Of a stretch of 64,000 bases of DNA, positions 1 to 9,500 are shown piece after piece (position 1 is the first letter of the stretch; every line of letters starts with the position of its first letter). Origin of the DNA: Bacteroidales bacterium (GTDB lineage Bacteria > Bacteroidota > Bacteroidia > Bacteroidales > UBA932); contig JAFQAT010000058.1 in NCBI GenBank assembly GCA_017399865.1, positions 55,052 to 119,051 on the forward strand, in the 5' to 3' direction. The notes beneath the pieces are model-generated. The model saw only the letters and a list, made by a program, of their open reading frames with translations. It was not told where the DNA came from and searched no databases. The translations under genes were made by a program, and so were the position numbers.

Positions 1-120
1 TGCGCTCTCATGATACAGCTCGCGGGCGTAATCGTTGGTCAGCATGAAGTCGTCATTGATGAACGGCTTTTCGCTCATGAGACCGTCAATGTTTTCCTTT
101 ACTTTTGATAAGAAATCCAT
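1..120 (-). CDS. uxaC: Uronate isomerase, N-terminal fragment (runs off the window)
   Basis: Only the first 40 codons are present. The reverse strand reads from an ATG at 120 and is open to the window edge. The peptide contains KPFINDDFMLTNDYARELYH, which matches the conserved start of uronate isomerases (a short lead, then FM.DDF.L....A..LYH). The enzyme converts D-galacturonate to D-tagaturonate and D-glucuronate to D-fructuronate in the cytoplasm. It is divergent from uxaB, which takes the next step, and this supports the call. An internal ATG at 78 is a possible alternative start, but the residues before it are compatible with a normal N-terminus. Confidence 0.8.
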   Translation of the reverse strand, partial: MDFLSKVKENIDGLMSEKPFINDDFMLTNDYARELYHESA

Positions 121-147
121 GTCTTTATGTTTTAGTGTTGTTTCATG

Positions 148-155
148 CAAAATTA
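148..155 (-). promoter_or_regulatory. Putative -7 promoter element for uxaC
   Basis: The reverse strand reads TAATTTTG, a full match to the Bacteroidetes -7 consensus TAnnTTTG, about 28 bases before the uxaC start. A second match, TACATTTG, lies at 222-229 on the same strand. No good -33 TTTG box was found for either, so this rests on the -7 element alone. Confidence 0.4.
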
Positions 156-263
156 GCATGTATGCATTGTCCCGAATGTGTAATTATTTCCAAAAATCTG
201 TGAAAAATTATCATTCGTTGACAAATGTACGAATTTTCCCTCGAAGCGCACCTGGAAATTTAT

Positions 264-271
264 TATATTTG
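264..271 (+). promoter_or_regulatory. Putative -7 promoter element for the uxaB operon
   Basis: TATATTTG matches the Bacteroidetes -7 consensus TAnnTTTG and lies 46 bases before the uxaB ATG, giving a short A-rich leader. No convincing -33 box is present. With the opposite element for uxaC, the 197-base gap 121-317 looks like a divergent promoter region. Confidence 0.45.
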
Positions 272-317
272 TATCATTATAGAACCGCAGGATAATCACA
301 TAAAATAACAGAATAAT

Positions 318-1757
318 ATGGAAGCACTAAACAGAAAGACGGCCTCTGCCGCTCTGTACAAGGAAAAGGTAATCCAGTTCGGAGAAGGAAACTTCTTGAG
401 GGCATTTGTAGACTGGATCATTTGGAATACAAACCAGAAGACCGACTTCAACGCAGGCGTTGTAGTCGTACAGCCTATCGACAGGGGAATGGTAGACATG
501 CTCAACTCCCAGGACGGTCTCTATCATGTGAACCTTCAGGGAATCGACAAGGGCGAGCCTGTGGACTCGATCCAGATGATCGATGTGATCACCAGGGGAC
601 TGAACCCATATGCCGAATTCGACCAGTATATGGCTCTCGCAGAGAATCCGGACATCCGTTTCGTGATTTCCAACACGACTGAGGCCGGCATCGCATTCGA
701 CCCTTCATGCAAGCTTGAAGACAGACCGGCTTCCTCATATCCGGGCAAGCTGACCCAGCTTCTCTACCGCAGATACCAGCATTTCGGTGGCGACATGTCG
801 AAGGGATTCATCATCCTTCCTTGCGAACTGATCTTCCTTAACGGAAAGGAACTCAAGAAGTGCATATATCAGTACATCGACCTCTGGAATCTCGGAGAAG
901 GTTTCAAGACATGGTTCGAGCAGGCATGCGGAGTGTACTGCACGCTCGTTGACCGCATCGTGCCTGGATATCCGAAGGATACGATCGACCAGATTCATGA
1001 GCGCATCGGCTACAAGGATAGTCTTGTAGTAAAGGGCGAGATCTTCCATCTCTGGGTGATCGAGGCTCCTGAGTCTGTGGCTGCGGAGTTCCCTGCAGAC
1101 AAGGCAGGCCTGAACGTGCTCTTCGTTCCAAGCGAGGCTCCTTACCACGAAAGGAAGGTAACCCTCCTGAACGGCCCTCACACGGTGCTTTCTCCAGTAG
1201 GCTATCTTTCAGGACTTGACACAGTTAAGGAATGCGTGGAAGACCCTGAAGTGGGACGCTTCGTCCGCAAGGTGATGTACGAGGAACTTCTCGAGACCCT
1301 CAATCTTCCTAAGCCGGAGCTTGAAGCATTCGCCGATTCTGTTGTGGAACGCTTCGTGAATCCATATGTGAAGCATTTCGTGACCAGCATCATGCTGAAC
1401 TCGTTCCCTAAATACAAGACACGTGACCTTCCTGGACTCAAGACATATCTTGAGCGCAAGGGAGAGCTTCCTATGGGTCTGGTTCTCGGTCTTGCTGCGA
1501 TCATTACCTATTACAAGGGCGGAAAGAGAGGCGATGTGGAGATCGTTCCTAACGACGATGCCGCAATCATGGGCCTTCTCAAGGAACTCTGGATGTCAGG
1601 TGACGTGCGCAAGGTTGCAGAAGGCGTTCTCGCTGCTGAATTCATCTGGGGCGAAGACCTGAACAATGTGCCTGGCCTTACTGATATGGTTGCAGGATAT
1701 CTCGACCTTATCCAGAAGGAAGGCATGCGCGCAGCAGTACGTACTGTAATAGAATAA
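318..1757 (+). CDS. uxaB: Tagaturonate reductase (altronate oxidoreductase)
   Basis: The 479-residue protein has the full length expected of the family. It starts with a dinucleotide-binding region (VIQFGEGNFLRAFVDWII, near residues 18-35) typical of mannitol dehydrogenase-type polyol/uronate oxidoreductases. Known family members carry out NADH-dependent reduction of D-tagaturonate to D-altronate. It has no signal peptide, so it is cytoplasmic. The stop is followed two bases later by the uxaA start, so the two genes are almost certainly cotranscribed and act in sequence. UxaB is favoured over fructuronate reductase because the partner is UxaA and the divergent gene is UxaC. Confidence 0.92.
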   Translation: MEALNRKTASAALYKEKVIQFGEGNFLRAFVDWIIWNTNQKTDFNAGVVVVQPIDRGMVDMLNSQDGLYHVNLQGIDKGEPVDSIQMIDVITRGLNPYAEFDQYMALAENPDIRFVISNTTEAGIAFDPSCKLEDRPASSYPGKLTQLLYRRYQHFGGDMSKGFIILPCELIFLNGKELKKCIYQYIDLWNLGEGFKTWFEQACGVYCTLVDRIVPGYPKDTIDQIHERIGYKDSLVVKGEIFHLWVIEAPESVAAEFPADKAGLNVLFVPSEAPYHERKVTLLNGPHTVLSPVGYLSGLDTVKECVEDPEVGRFVRKVMYEELLETLNLPKPELEAFADSVVERFVNPYVKHFVTSIMLNSFPKYKTRDLPGLKTYLERKGELPMGLVLGLAAIITYYKGGKRGDVEIVPNDDAAIMGLLKELWMSGDVRKVAEGVLAAEFIWGEDLNNVPGLTDMVAGYLDLIQKEGMRAAVRTVIE

Positions 1758-1759
1758 CT

Positions 1760-3253
1760 ATGGCAGATTTCATAAAGATAAATGCCGCTGACAATGTAGC
1801 GGTAGCCATCCACGATGTCGAGGCCGGAACGGGCTTCGACATCGATGGTGTACAGGTGACAGCCCTGACAAGGATTCCGGCAGGCCATAAGATGGCCCTG
1901 AGGAATCTGGCGGAAGGGGAGAATGTGGTCAAGTACGGATTTCCGATAGGCCATATGCTTTCACCCGTTGCCGAAGGAGGGCTGGTAGACCATACCAATA
2001 TAAAGACCAACCTCGAAGGCCTTCTTGACTATACCTATCAGCCAGATCTGGCGGAAATCGCTCCTGCGGCTGAAAAGGCTTTCTTCAAGGGATACAGAAG
2101 GAAGGACGGCAGGGCTGGTGTACGCAACGAACTCTGGATCATCCCGACTGTGGGGTGTGTGAACGGAGTCGCGCAGGGCATTCAGAAGCTTTTCGAAAAG
2201 GAACTTCATAACTACCCTTCAATCGAAAAGGTTATCGCATTCCCTCATAACTACGGCTGTTCGCAGCTGGGAGGAGACCATGAGAACACAAGGAACATCC
2301 TTGCGGATATGGTTCATCATCCGAATGCGGCAGGCGTGCTTGTCGTTGCCCTCGGATGTGAAAACAACCAGCTTGGAGCCTTCAGGGAACTTGTCGGCGA
2401 GGTTGACGAGTCAAGGGTGAAGTTCATGGAGTCGCAGAAGATTGCTGGGGACGAGGTTGAGTACGGACTGAACCTGATTCGTGAGATCGCTCAGGCTGCG
2501 AAAGACGACAGACGCGAGGACGTCCCTGTGAGCGAACTGAAGGTAGGCCTCAAGTGCGGAGGCTCTGACGGCTTCTCCGGCATAACTGCAAATCCTCTTC
2601 TGGGACGCTTCTCTGACTGGATCGTATCTCAGGGAGGCACTACTGTCCTTACAGAAGTTCCTGAAATGTTCGGTGCAGAGACCATACTGATGGCCCGCTG
2701 CCAGGATGAGGAGACATTCGGTAAGACCGTCCGTCTGATAAATGACTTCAAGGCATATTTCATGAAGAACGACCAGCCGGTCTACGAGAATCCTTCACCT
2801 GGAAACAAGGCCGGTGGCATCTCGACCCTTGAGGAAAAGTCTCTCGGATGCACCCAGAAGTCCGGCAACTCCATTGTCCGTGATGTCCTTCATTACGGAG
2901 AGAGGCTGAAGACCAAGGGTCTCAATCTGCTCAGTGCCCCCGGAAATGACCTGGTGGCCTCTACCGCTCTTGCAGCCTCAGGCTGTCAGATAGTGCTTTT
3001 CACTACAGGACGCGGAACTCCGTTCGGAACCTTTGTGCCTACTGCTAAGATCTCTACCAACAGCACCCTGGCTTCCAACAAGCCTCTTTGGATAGACTTC
3101 AATGCCGGCGCTATAGTTGACGGAACACCTGCCGCGGAAGTTGATCAGGCTTTCATAGACTTCGTAATCGGAGTGGCTTCCGGAGTCCATGTATGCAATG
3201 AGAAGTCGGGATACAGCGAGATAGCCATATTCAAATCAGGCGTGACGCTTTAG
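1760..3253 (+). CDS. uxaA: Altronate dehydratase
   Basis: The 497-residue protein has the two parts of the D-altronate/D-galactarate dehydratase family. An N-terminal SAF-like domain (about residues 5-95) contains AGHKMALRNLAEGENVVKYG. A long catalytic C-terminal part contains GYRRKDGRAGVRNELWIIPT and FPHNYGCSQLGGDHENT, with conserved cysteines. It dehydrates D-altronate to 2-keto-3-deoxygluconate, completing the Uxa branch of galacturonate breakdown. It is cytoplasmic. The glycan enzymes start 25 bases downstream, so catabolic and depolymerising genes appear to share one transcript. Confidence 0.93.
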   Translation: MADFIKINAADNVAVAIHDVEAGTGFDIDGVQVTALTRIPAGHKMALRNLAEGENVVKYGFPIGHMLSPVAEGGLVDHTNIKTNLEGLLDYTYQPDLAEIAPAAEKAFFKGYRRKDGRAGVRNELWIIPTVGCVNGVAQGIQKLFEKELHNYPSIEKVIAFPHNYGCSQLGGDHENTRNILADMVHHPNAAGVLVVALGCENNQLGAFRELVGEVDESRVKFMESQKIAGDEVEYGLNLIREIAQAAKDDRREDVPVSELKVGLKCGGSDGFSGITANPLLGRFSDWIVSQGGTTVLTEVPEMFGAETILMARCQDEETFGKTVRLINDFKAYFMKNDQPVYENPSPGNKAGGISTLEEKSLGCTQKSGNSIVRDVLHYGERLKTKGLNLLSAPGNDLVASTALAASGCQIVLFTTGRGTPFGTFVPTAKISTNSTLASNKPLWIDFNAGAIVDGTPAAEVDQAFIDFVIGVASGVHVCNEKSGYSEIAIFKSGVTL

Positions 3254-3278
3254 GCAGAAACATAATAATGACATTACT

Positions 3279-4880
3279 ATGACCAGACTTTACAGATTGG
3301 CGATGCTGGCCTTTTCAGCTATCATGATCGCCTCATGCGGCTCGGACTACGAGTTTGCATATCTCTATGAAGACCTTCCTTTCGAAATGGAAAAGGTGGA
3401 ACGTCCTCAGATACCTGCGCGCGAAGTCGATATCCGCGACTTCGGTGGCGTTGGTGACGGCGTGACCTTGAATTCCGATGCATTCGCCAAGGCGATTGAG
3501 ACATTGAGCGGCCTCGGCGGAGGACGCCTTGTCGTGCCTACAGGCGTATGGCTTACCGGTCCGATAACAATGAAGGACAATATCGACCTGCATGTCAGGC
3601 CGGATGCGATCCTGCTTTTCTCTACTGACCGCGACCTGTATCCTATCGTCGAGACAGTGTTCGAAGGTCTGGACACAAAGCGATGCATCTCTCCGATCAA
3701 TGCTGTGGGAGCGAAGAATATCGCCATCACCGGTGGCGGTACCATAGACGGCAACGGAGATTCATGGCGTCAGGTAAAGAAATCGAAGATAGCTCCTTCG
3801 CAGTGGAAGGAACTCCTCAAGAGCGGCGGATTCACCAATGCGAAGGGAGACCTCTGGTATCCGGATTCCTCTTCATTCAGGGGAGCGGTTGTAAGCGACG
3901 CGTTCAATGTGCCGCAGGGCCTTTCTACTGAAGAGGAATGGAACAGCGTGAAGACATATCTGCGTCCTGTGATGATAAGTTTCAAGGAGTGTGAGAATGT
4001 ACTCCTCGAAGACTGCCTTTTCCAGAATTCTCCATGCTGGAATATCCATCCGCTGATGTGTAAGAACGTGATAATCAATAATGTCACTGTGCGTAACCCT
4101 TGGTATTCGCAGAACGGAGACGGTCTGGATGTGGACTCATGCGAGAATGTGCTTGTTATCAACTCCAGCTTTGATGTCGGCGACGATGCGATCTGCATCA
4201 AGTCCGGAAAGAACGAGGACGGCCGCAGAAGGGCAAGGCCTTGCCGCAACCTTATCGTCGACAACTGCATCGTCTTCCATGGACATGGCGGATTCGTGGT
4301 AGGCAGTGAAATGTCGGGCGGCGTGCAGAACATCAAGGTGACAGACTGCCGTTTCCTCGGAACAGACGTGGGCCTGCGCTTCAAGAGCTGCCGTGGAAGA
4401 GGCGGAGTCGTCGAGAACATATACATCGAGGACATCGTGATGATGAACATCCCTACTGAACCTCTGCTCTTTGACCTCCATTATGGCGGAAAGTCTGCTG
4501 TAGAGGCTGCTGCTGAAGGAGCATCTCCATATGATGTGGAATATGTTCCTGCAGACGAGACCACCCCTCAGTTCAAGGATATCCATATCAAGGACGTAAA
4601 GTGTTCGGGAGCTGCCAGGGCGATGTATTTCAACGGCATACCTGAAAAGAATATTGAGAACATCGTAGTGGAAGACTGCCATATCGTATCCGACAAGGGA
4701 GCCGATCTCCGCTATTCTACGAATGTAGTGCTCAGAAACGTCCGGATAAATCAGGCGGAAGGCGCAGGATATTCTGTAGCGAACTGCAACAATGTCGTGA
4801 TCGATGACTGCACTGACGCTGCTGGAGGCAAGCTTCCGGAAGTATTTGAATATAATTCACATAATCTTGTAATCGACTGA
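3279..4880 (+). CDS. GH28 polygalacturonase, lipoprotein
   Basis: The 533-residue protein opens with a lipoprotein signal ending in MIASC (Cys20), so it is probably membrane-anchored outside the cytoplasm. A GH28 right-handed beta-helix follows. The catalytic motifs are visible: NGDGLD near residues 279-284, GDD at 301-303 and GHG with His336. The start resembles family members (FGGVGDGVTLNSDAFAKAI, about 55-73). The family hydrolyses alpha-1,4-galacturonan or trims galacturonate from oligomer ends. Endo or exo action cannot be told here, though the inserted loop region around 165-220 is common in exo-acting members. Its TGA overlaps the next ATG by one base. Confidence 0.9.
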   Translation: MTRLYRLAMLAFSAIMIASCGSDYEFAYLYEDLPFEMEKVERPQIPAREVDIRDFGGVGDGVTLNSDAFAKAIETLSGLGGGRLVVPTGVWLTGPITMKDNIDLHVRPDAILLFSTDRDLYPIVETVFEGLDTKRCISPINAVGAKNIAITGGGTIDGNGDSWRQVKKSKIAPSQWKELLKSGGFTNAKGDLWYPDSSSFRGAVVSDAFNVPQGLSTEEEWNSVKTYLRPVMISFKECENVLLEDCLFQNSPCWNIHPLMCKNVIINNVTVRNPWYSQNGDGLDVDSCENVLVINSSFDVGDDAICIKSGKNEDGRRRARPCRNLIVDNCIVFHGHGGFVVGSEMSGGVQNIKVTDCRFLGTDVGLRFKSCRGRGGVVENIYIEDIVMMNIPTEPLLFDLHYGGKSAVEAAAEGASPYDVEYVPADETTPQFKDIHIKDVKCSGAARAMYFNGIPEKNIENIVVEDCHIVSDKGADLRYSTNVVLRNVRINQAEGAGYSVANCNNVVIDDCTDAAGGKLPEVFEYNSHNLVID

Positions 4881-6565
4881 TGAAAAGACTTGCATTATGG
4901 GCAGCAGCCCTTCTTATCTGTATCTCATCTGCTGCACAGGACAAGATTGTCCTGCGCCTTATGGGAGATTCGACGATGGCCGACAAGGACCTCTCATATG
5001 AAAATCCCGAAAGAGGATGGGGTCAGAGGTTGAAATCACATGTTGACACGAATGTCGTTGTGGCGAATTATGCCCAGAACGGCCGCAGCACCAAGAGCGT
5101 GCAGACCCTCGGCATATGGGACAGGGTCAAGAAGGATCTGAAGAAAGGGGAGTACCTTTTCATCCAGTTCGGCCATAACGACTCTAAAGAGTCCGATACG
5201 ACAAGATATGCTGCCGCCTTCGGAGCATATCAGGATAATATCCGCCTCTTCGTCGACCATGCACTGAGCGTAGGAGCCAAGCCGATACTGTTTACTCCGG
5301 TGTCGCGCAGGTGGTTTGACAGCGAAGGAAACCTCAAGACGAACTGCCACGGAGACTACCCTGCAGCAGTAAAGCAGGTGGCGGAAGAATACGGTCTCCC
5401 GCTCATCGATGCCAATGCGATAACACAGGAATGGCTTATCTCCCTTGGCGACGAGGCTACCAGAAAGTATTACATGTGGCTTGAGGAAGGTACGAACCCG
5501 AAGCATCCGAAGGGACTTCAGGACAATACCCATACGAATGTGGCAGGAGCACGCCAGATCGTGAACCTCCTCCTTCCGGCTATAGTGAAGACCATCCCTG
5601 AACTGGCGGCTCATGTCGTTGACTATGATTTCGTAGTGGCGAAGGACGGAAGCGGAGATTTCTTTACCGTCCAGGAGGCCATAAATGCCGCACCGGACTA
5701 TTGCAAGCACGATGAAACCACGATTTATATTAAGGACGGAGTCTATAAGGAGAAGGTTACGATACCTGTAAACAAGCAGAGGCTCCATCTGATCGGCCAG
5801 TCTGCGGAAAATACCGTGATCACATGGGACGATTATGCAAAGAAGATCGGACCTACAGGATATGAGATGGGAACTTCTGCGACCTCGACAGTCTTCCTTT
5901 ATGCATCGGATTTCCTTGCAGAGAATCTTACCATCGAGAACTCGTCAGGCGAAGGACATGACATAGGCCAGGCGTGCGCGATTACAGTCGACGGAGACAG
6001 GGTGGCATTCATAAACTGCCGTTTCGTGGCAAACCAGGATACCATCTATACATATGGAAAGGGCCAGAGGCAGTATTTCAGGAACTGCTGGATAGAAGGA
6101 ACCACCGACTTCATCTTCGGAGCATCAACCTGCTGGTTCGAGGACTGCACGATACTCAGCAAGAAGAACAGCTATGTGACGGCTGCGTCTACTCCTGAGA
6201 ATGAGGAGTTCGGATATGTCTTCATGAATTGCCGCCTCATCCATAATGAGGATGCGCAGAAGGTATATCTCGGCCGCCCGTGGAGGTCATATGCAAAGAC
6301 CGTCTTCATCGGCTGTGAACTTGGAGACCATATCCTTCCTGAAGGATGGCATAACTGGAGCAAGCCGTATGCGGAGAAGACCACCTTCTATGCTGAGTAC
6401 GGCAGCAAGGGACCGGGAGCTGCCGGAGAGCGTGTGAAATGGTCACATGTCATAAAGGAGAAGGACATCAAGAAGTATACTCCTGCAAACGTGCTCAGAT
6501 GTGGCACGGAGCAGGACAAGAACGGAAAGGATGTAAGGACAGTATGGTATTTTAAAGTCTTTTAA
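4880..6565 (+). CDS. Fused SGNH acetylesterase (CE12-like) and pectin methylesterase (CE8)
   Basis: A signal peptide (about residues 1-19) is followed by two catalytic domains. Residues ~22-245 form an SGNH hydrolase like rhamnogalacturonan acetylesterase: GDST with Ser31, the FGHND block, and DNTHTNVAGA with the Asp/His pair. Residues ~250-555 are a pectinesterase: VVAKDGSGDFFTVQEAI opening, NQDTIY with Asp387, GTTDFIFG with Asp410, and YLGRPW with Arg466. One secreted protein would thus remove both acetyl and methyl esters and open pectin to the neighbouring hydrolase and lyases. It overlaps by one base the genes on both sides, indicating translational coupling. The CE12 label is less certain than CE8. 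Confidence 0.88.
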   Translation: MKRLALWAAALLICISSAAQDKIVLRLMGDSTMADKDLSYENPERGWGQRLKSHVDTNVVVANYAQNGRSTKSVQTLGIWDRVKKDLKKGEYLFIQFGHNDSKESDTTRYAAAFGAYQDNIRLFVDHALSVGAKPILFTPVSRRWFDSEGNLKTNCHGDYPAAVKQVAEEYGLPLIDANAITQEWLISLGDEATRKYYMWLEEGTNPKHPKGLQDNTHTNVAGARQIVNLLLPAIVKTIPELAAHVVDYDFVVAKDGSGDFFTVQEAINAAPDYCKHDETTIYIKDGVYKEKVTIPVNKQRLHLIGQSAENTVITWDDYAKKIGPTGYEMGTSATSTVFLYASDFLAENLTIENSSGEGHDIGQACAITVDGDRVAFINCRFVANQDTIYTYGKGQRQYFRNCWIEGTTDFIFGASTCWFEDCTILSKKNSYVTAASTPENEEFGYVFMNCRLIHNEDAQKVYLGRPWRSYAKTVFIGCELGDHILPEGWHNWSKPYAEKTTFYAEYGSKGPGAAGERVKWSHVIKEKDIKKYTPANVLRCGTEQDKNGKDVRTVWYFKVF

Positions 6566-9500
6566 TGAGGATATTGCGCCTGACATATGTACTGTTGCTT
6601 CTTGCCTTGGCATCGGCTTTCAGCCATGCCAAGGCAGAACCTCTTGAATTCATCTTCGAGCATTACTCGTCAGATGAAGGCTTGCCGCATAATTCCATAT
6701 GCGACATCCATCAGGACAGCAGGGGCTATCTCTGGCTTTGTACATGGTACGGACTGAGCCGTTATGACGGAAGAAGTTTCGTCAACTATACCATGCGTCC
6801 GGGAGACTATTCGAACCTTTCGCACAACAGGATACTGTCCATAGATGAAGATTCATCCGGTTATCTGTGGGTAACCACCTACGATATGCATCTGTACAGG
6901 TTCGACGTCGATGAAGAGGTCTTCATCGACGTGTCTGATGTCCTGAAGGATCTCCCTTTCGGCAACTCGAAGGTAAGCCATGTGTTCTGCGATTCTGCAG
7001 GAAGGGTCTGGGTCGCGCTTTCCGGAGCGGGACTCGTCCGTTTCGATGAGGACCTGTCGTTCCATACATTCCTGAACAATTCGATAAGCAATGTGGGAGG
7101 CGAAGTTGCCGGAGTGTACGAAGACTCTGAGGGAAACATCTATGTCGCATCAGAAGTCGGCCTGACGATGATCAGCGGTGAAGCATCTTCCCTGCTGGCA
7201 AGAAATGTCGATGTCGTTTCCTTTGCGGAAAAGGACGGACATCTTCTCTTTGCCTGCCGTGACCAGCTTCTCTCTGTAGATATGGCTACAAGGGAACAGA
7301 GGAAGGTTGACTTTGTCGGATTGGGCGTAGGAGAAGCTGTGACGATGACCCTTACCGGTCCTGAAGAAACGCTATATGTGGGCTTCAAGGACAATGCGGT
7401 AGCTTCATTTGATCCGGAAACCCTTCAGCCAAGATTGAAGAGCACAAGGATGGGACGTGTAAGGTATCTTTTCCCGGATCCGGAAGGTCTCTTGTGGATT
7501 GCGACAGAAAAGACAGGAATATGGTCATATGACAGCCGCAAGGATGCGTTCAGGCATTATGAGCACAGCAGCAATGTGATGTCGTATTATGTCGATACTT
7601 TGGCGAATGTTACCGAACACGAAGGAAGGCTTTGGATAAAGATGAACAACTACGGCTTCGGATATTACGACCGCAATGCTGACGAAATCGTACCTCTCGA
7701 CAATGTGAAGGAACTGCCGGACTGCCGCTTCATGAACGGAGTCGCATGTTTCCATGTCGATGATACCGGCGTGCTGTGGATGTCGACCGTAGGCCGAGGC
7801 CTCGAGCGTGTCACCATCATCGACTCCAAGGTGGATGTCATCGTACCGCCTTCAAGGTCAGAAGATTCGATGTCCTCATCGGAGGTAAGAGCCATGCTCA
7901 GAGACAGCAAAGGAAACCTGTGGGTCGCAGCCAAGAGCCGCGAACTTTTCCGATATTCGCCGGATCTGAGCTCATGCGTCCGCTTTCCTGATGATTCCGG
8001 AATCGATGTGGGTGTAATATATTCAATATTCGAGGATTCCGACGGAAACATATGGCTTGGGACCAAAGGTGACGGCCTGATACGCATGACCCCTGACGGC
8101 GACGGATGGGACTGGAAGCATTTCAGACATAATCCGGGAGACCGCAATTCATTAAGTTCCAATAATATATACTCGATAGCGCAGGACCATGACGGAAGGA
8201 TATGGATAGGAACATACGGAGGTTCTCTCTCCATGCTTCGTGATCCCGACAGCGAGGAGTTCATTACAGTCGGCAACAGCTTCCCGGACTATCCGCAGGA
8301 ACTGTGCGACAGAGTCCGATACCTCCATTGCATGCCGGACGGACGCATGCTTGTAGGCACGGTAGGTGGACTCATAGTATTTGACCCGTCGGACAATCCG
8401 GAACTCACTGTGTTCAATCTTGTGAGGAAGATACCGGGTGACATAGGTTCACTGGGAAATAATGACATAATCCATATCTTTACCGACAGCGCCGGCAATA
8501 CATGGCTCAGCACTTTCGGCGGAGGTCTCAACCGACTCTACTTCGAGAACAGTCAGCCGCGTTTTGAAGTGATAAGCACCGAACACGGCATGGTCAGCAA
8601 TATCGTCCACTCGGCAGTAGAAGCAAAGGACGGAACCATATGGATATCCACCGAGGCAGGACTGTCCGTGTACGACCCCAAGACCGGGATCGTACGCAAC
8701 TTGACAAGATATGACGGCGTCACTCCGACATCGTACAGCGAAGCTACATGCGCCAGGGCATATGACGGAAGCCTGCTGTTCGGCACATATGACAACATTT
8801 ATCGTATACTGCCGGAAAGATTTGCGGAAAGAGCCAATGGCGGCCGCATAGAGTTTTCCGGACTTTATATCGACGGAGTGAGAACTCCATTCAATGGAAA
8901 GATGACCATTCCGGCCGACTATTCGTTCTTCAGGATAGATTTCTCAGCTCTCGACTTCAGCGTAAGCGGGACCCGGACATTCTCATACAAGCTGGAAGGC
9001 TATGACAAGAACTGGATTTCCGGATCGGGAAGCAGCGCAACATATTCGCGTATTCCTGCCGGTAATTACGTGTTCAAAGTGACTGATTCTTTCCCTGTCG
9101 GTTCCGTTGAGGGCAGAGAAGCAAGCATAGATATAAGGGTACGCCCTTCTGCATGGACCTCGACTGCAGCTGTCCTGATATATATTGTACTGGGACTCAG
9201 CATTGTGGCGCTTCTTGTCAGGATGCTCGTGACTTCGATGAAGCTTCGCGCGAACATCAGGCTTGAAAAGGACCTGAATGTGATCAAGTCAAGGTTCTTT
9301 ACCAATGTTTCGCATGAACTCAGGACTCCTCTTACTCTTATTCTCGGCGGTATTGACGAGATACGCCGCAGGATGCCGGAAGAATCACCTAACGAGTATA
9401 GCGTGAATATCGTGCAGAAGAATGCGCGAAGGATGCTGACGCTTGTGAACCAGCTTCTTGATACGAGGTCCATCGCGGATGGAAAGATGCGTCTGAATGT

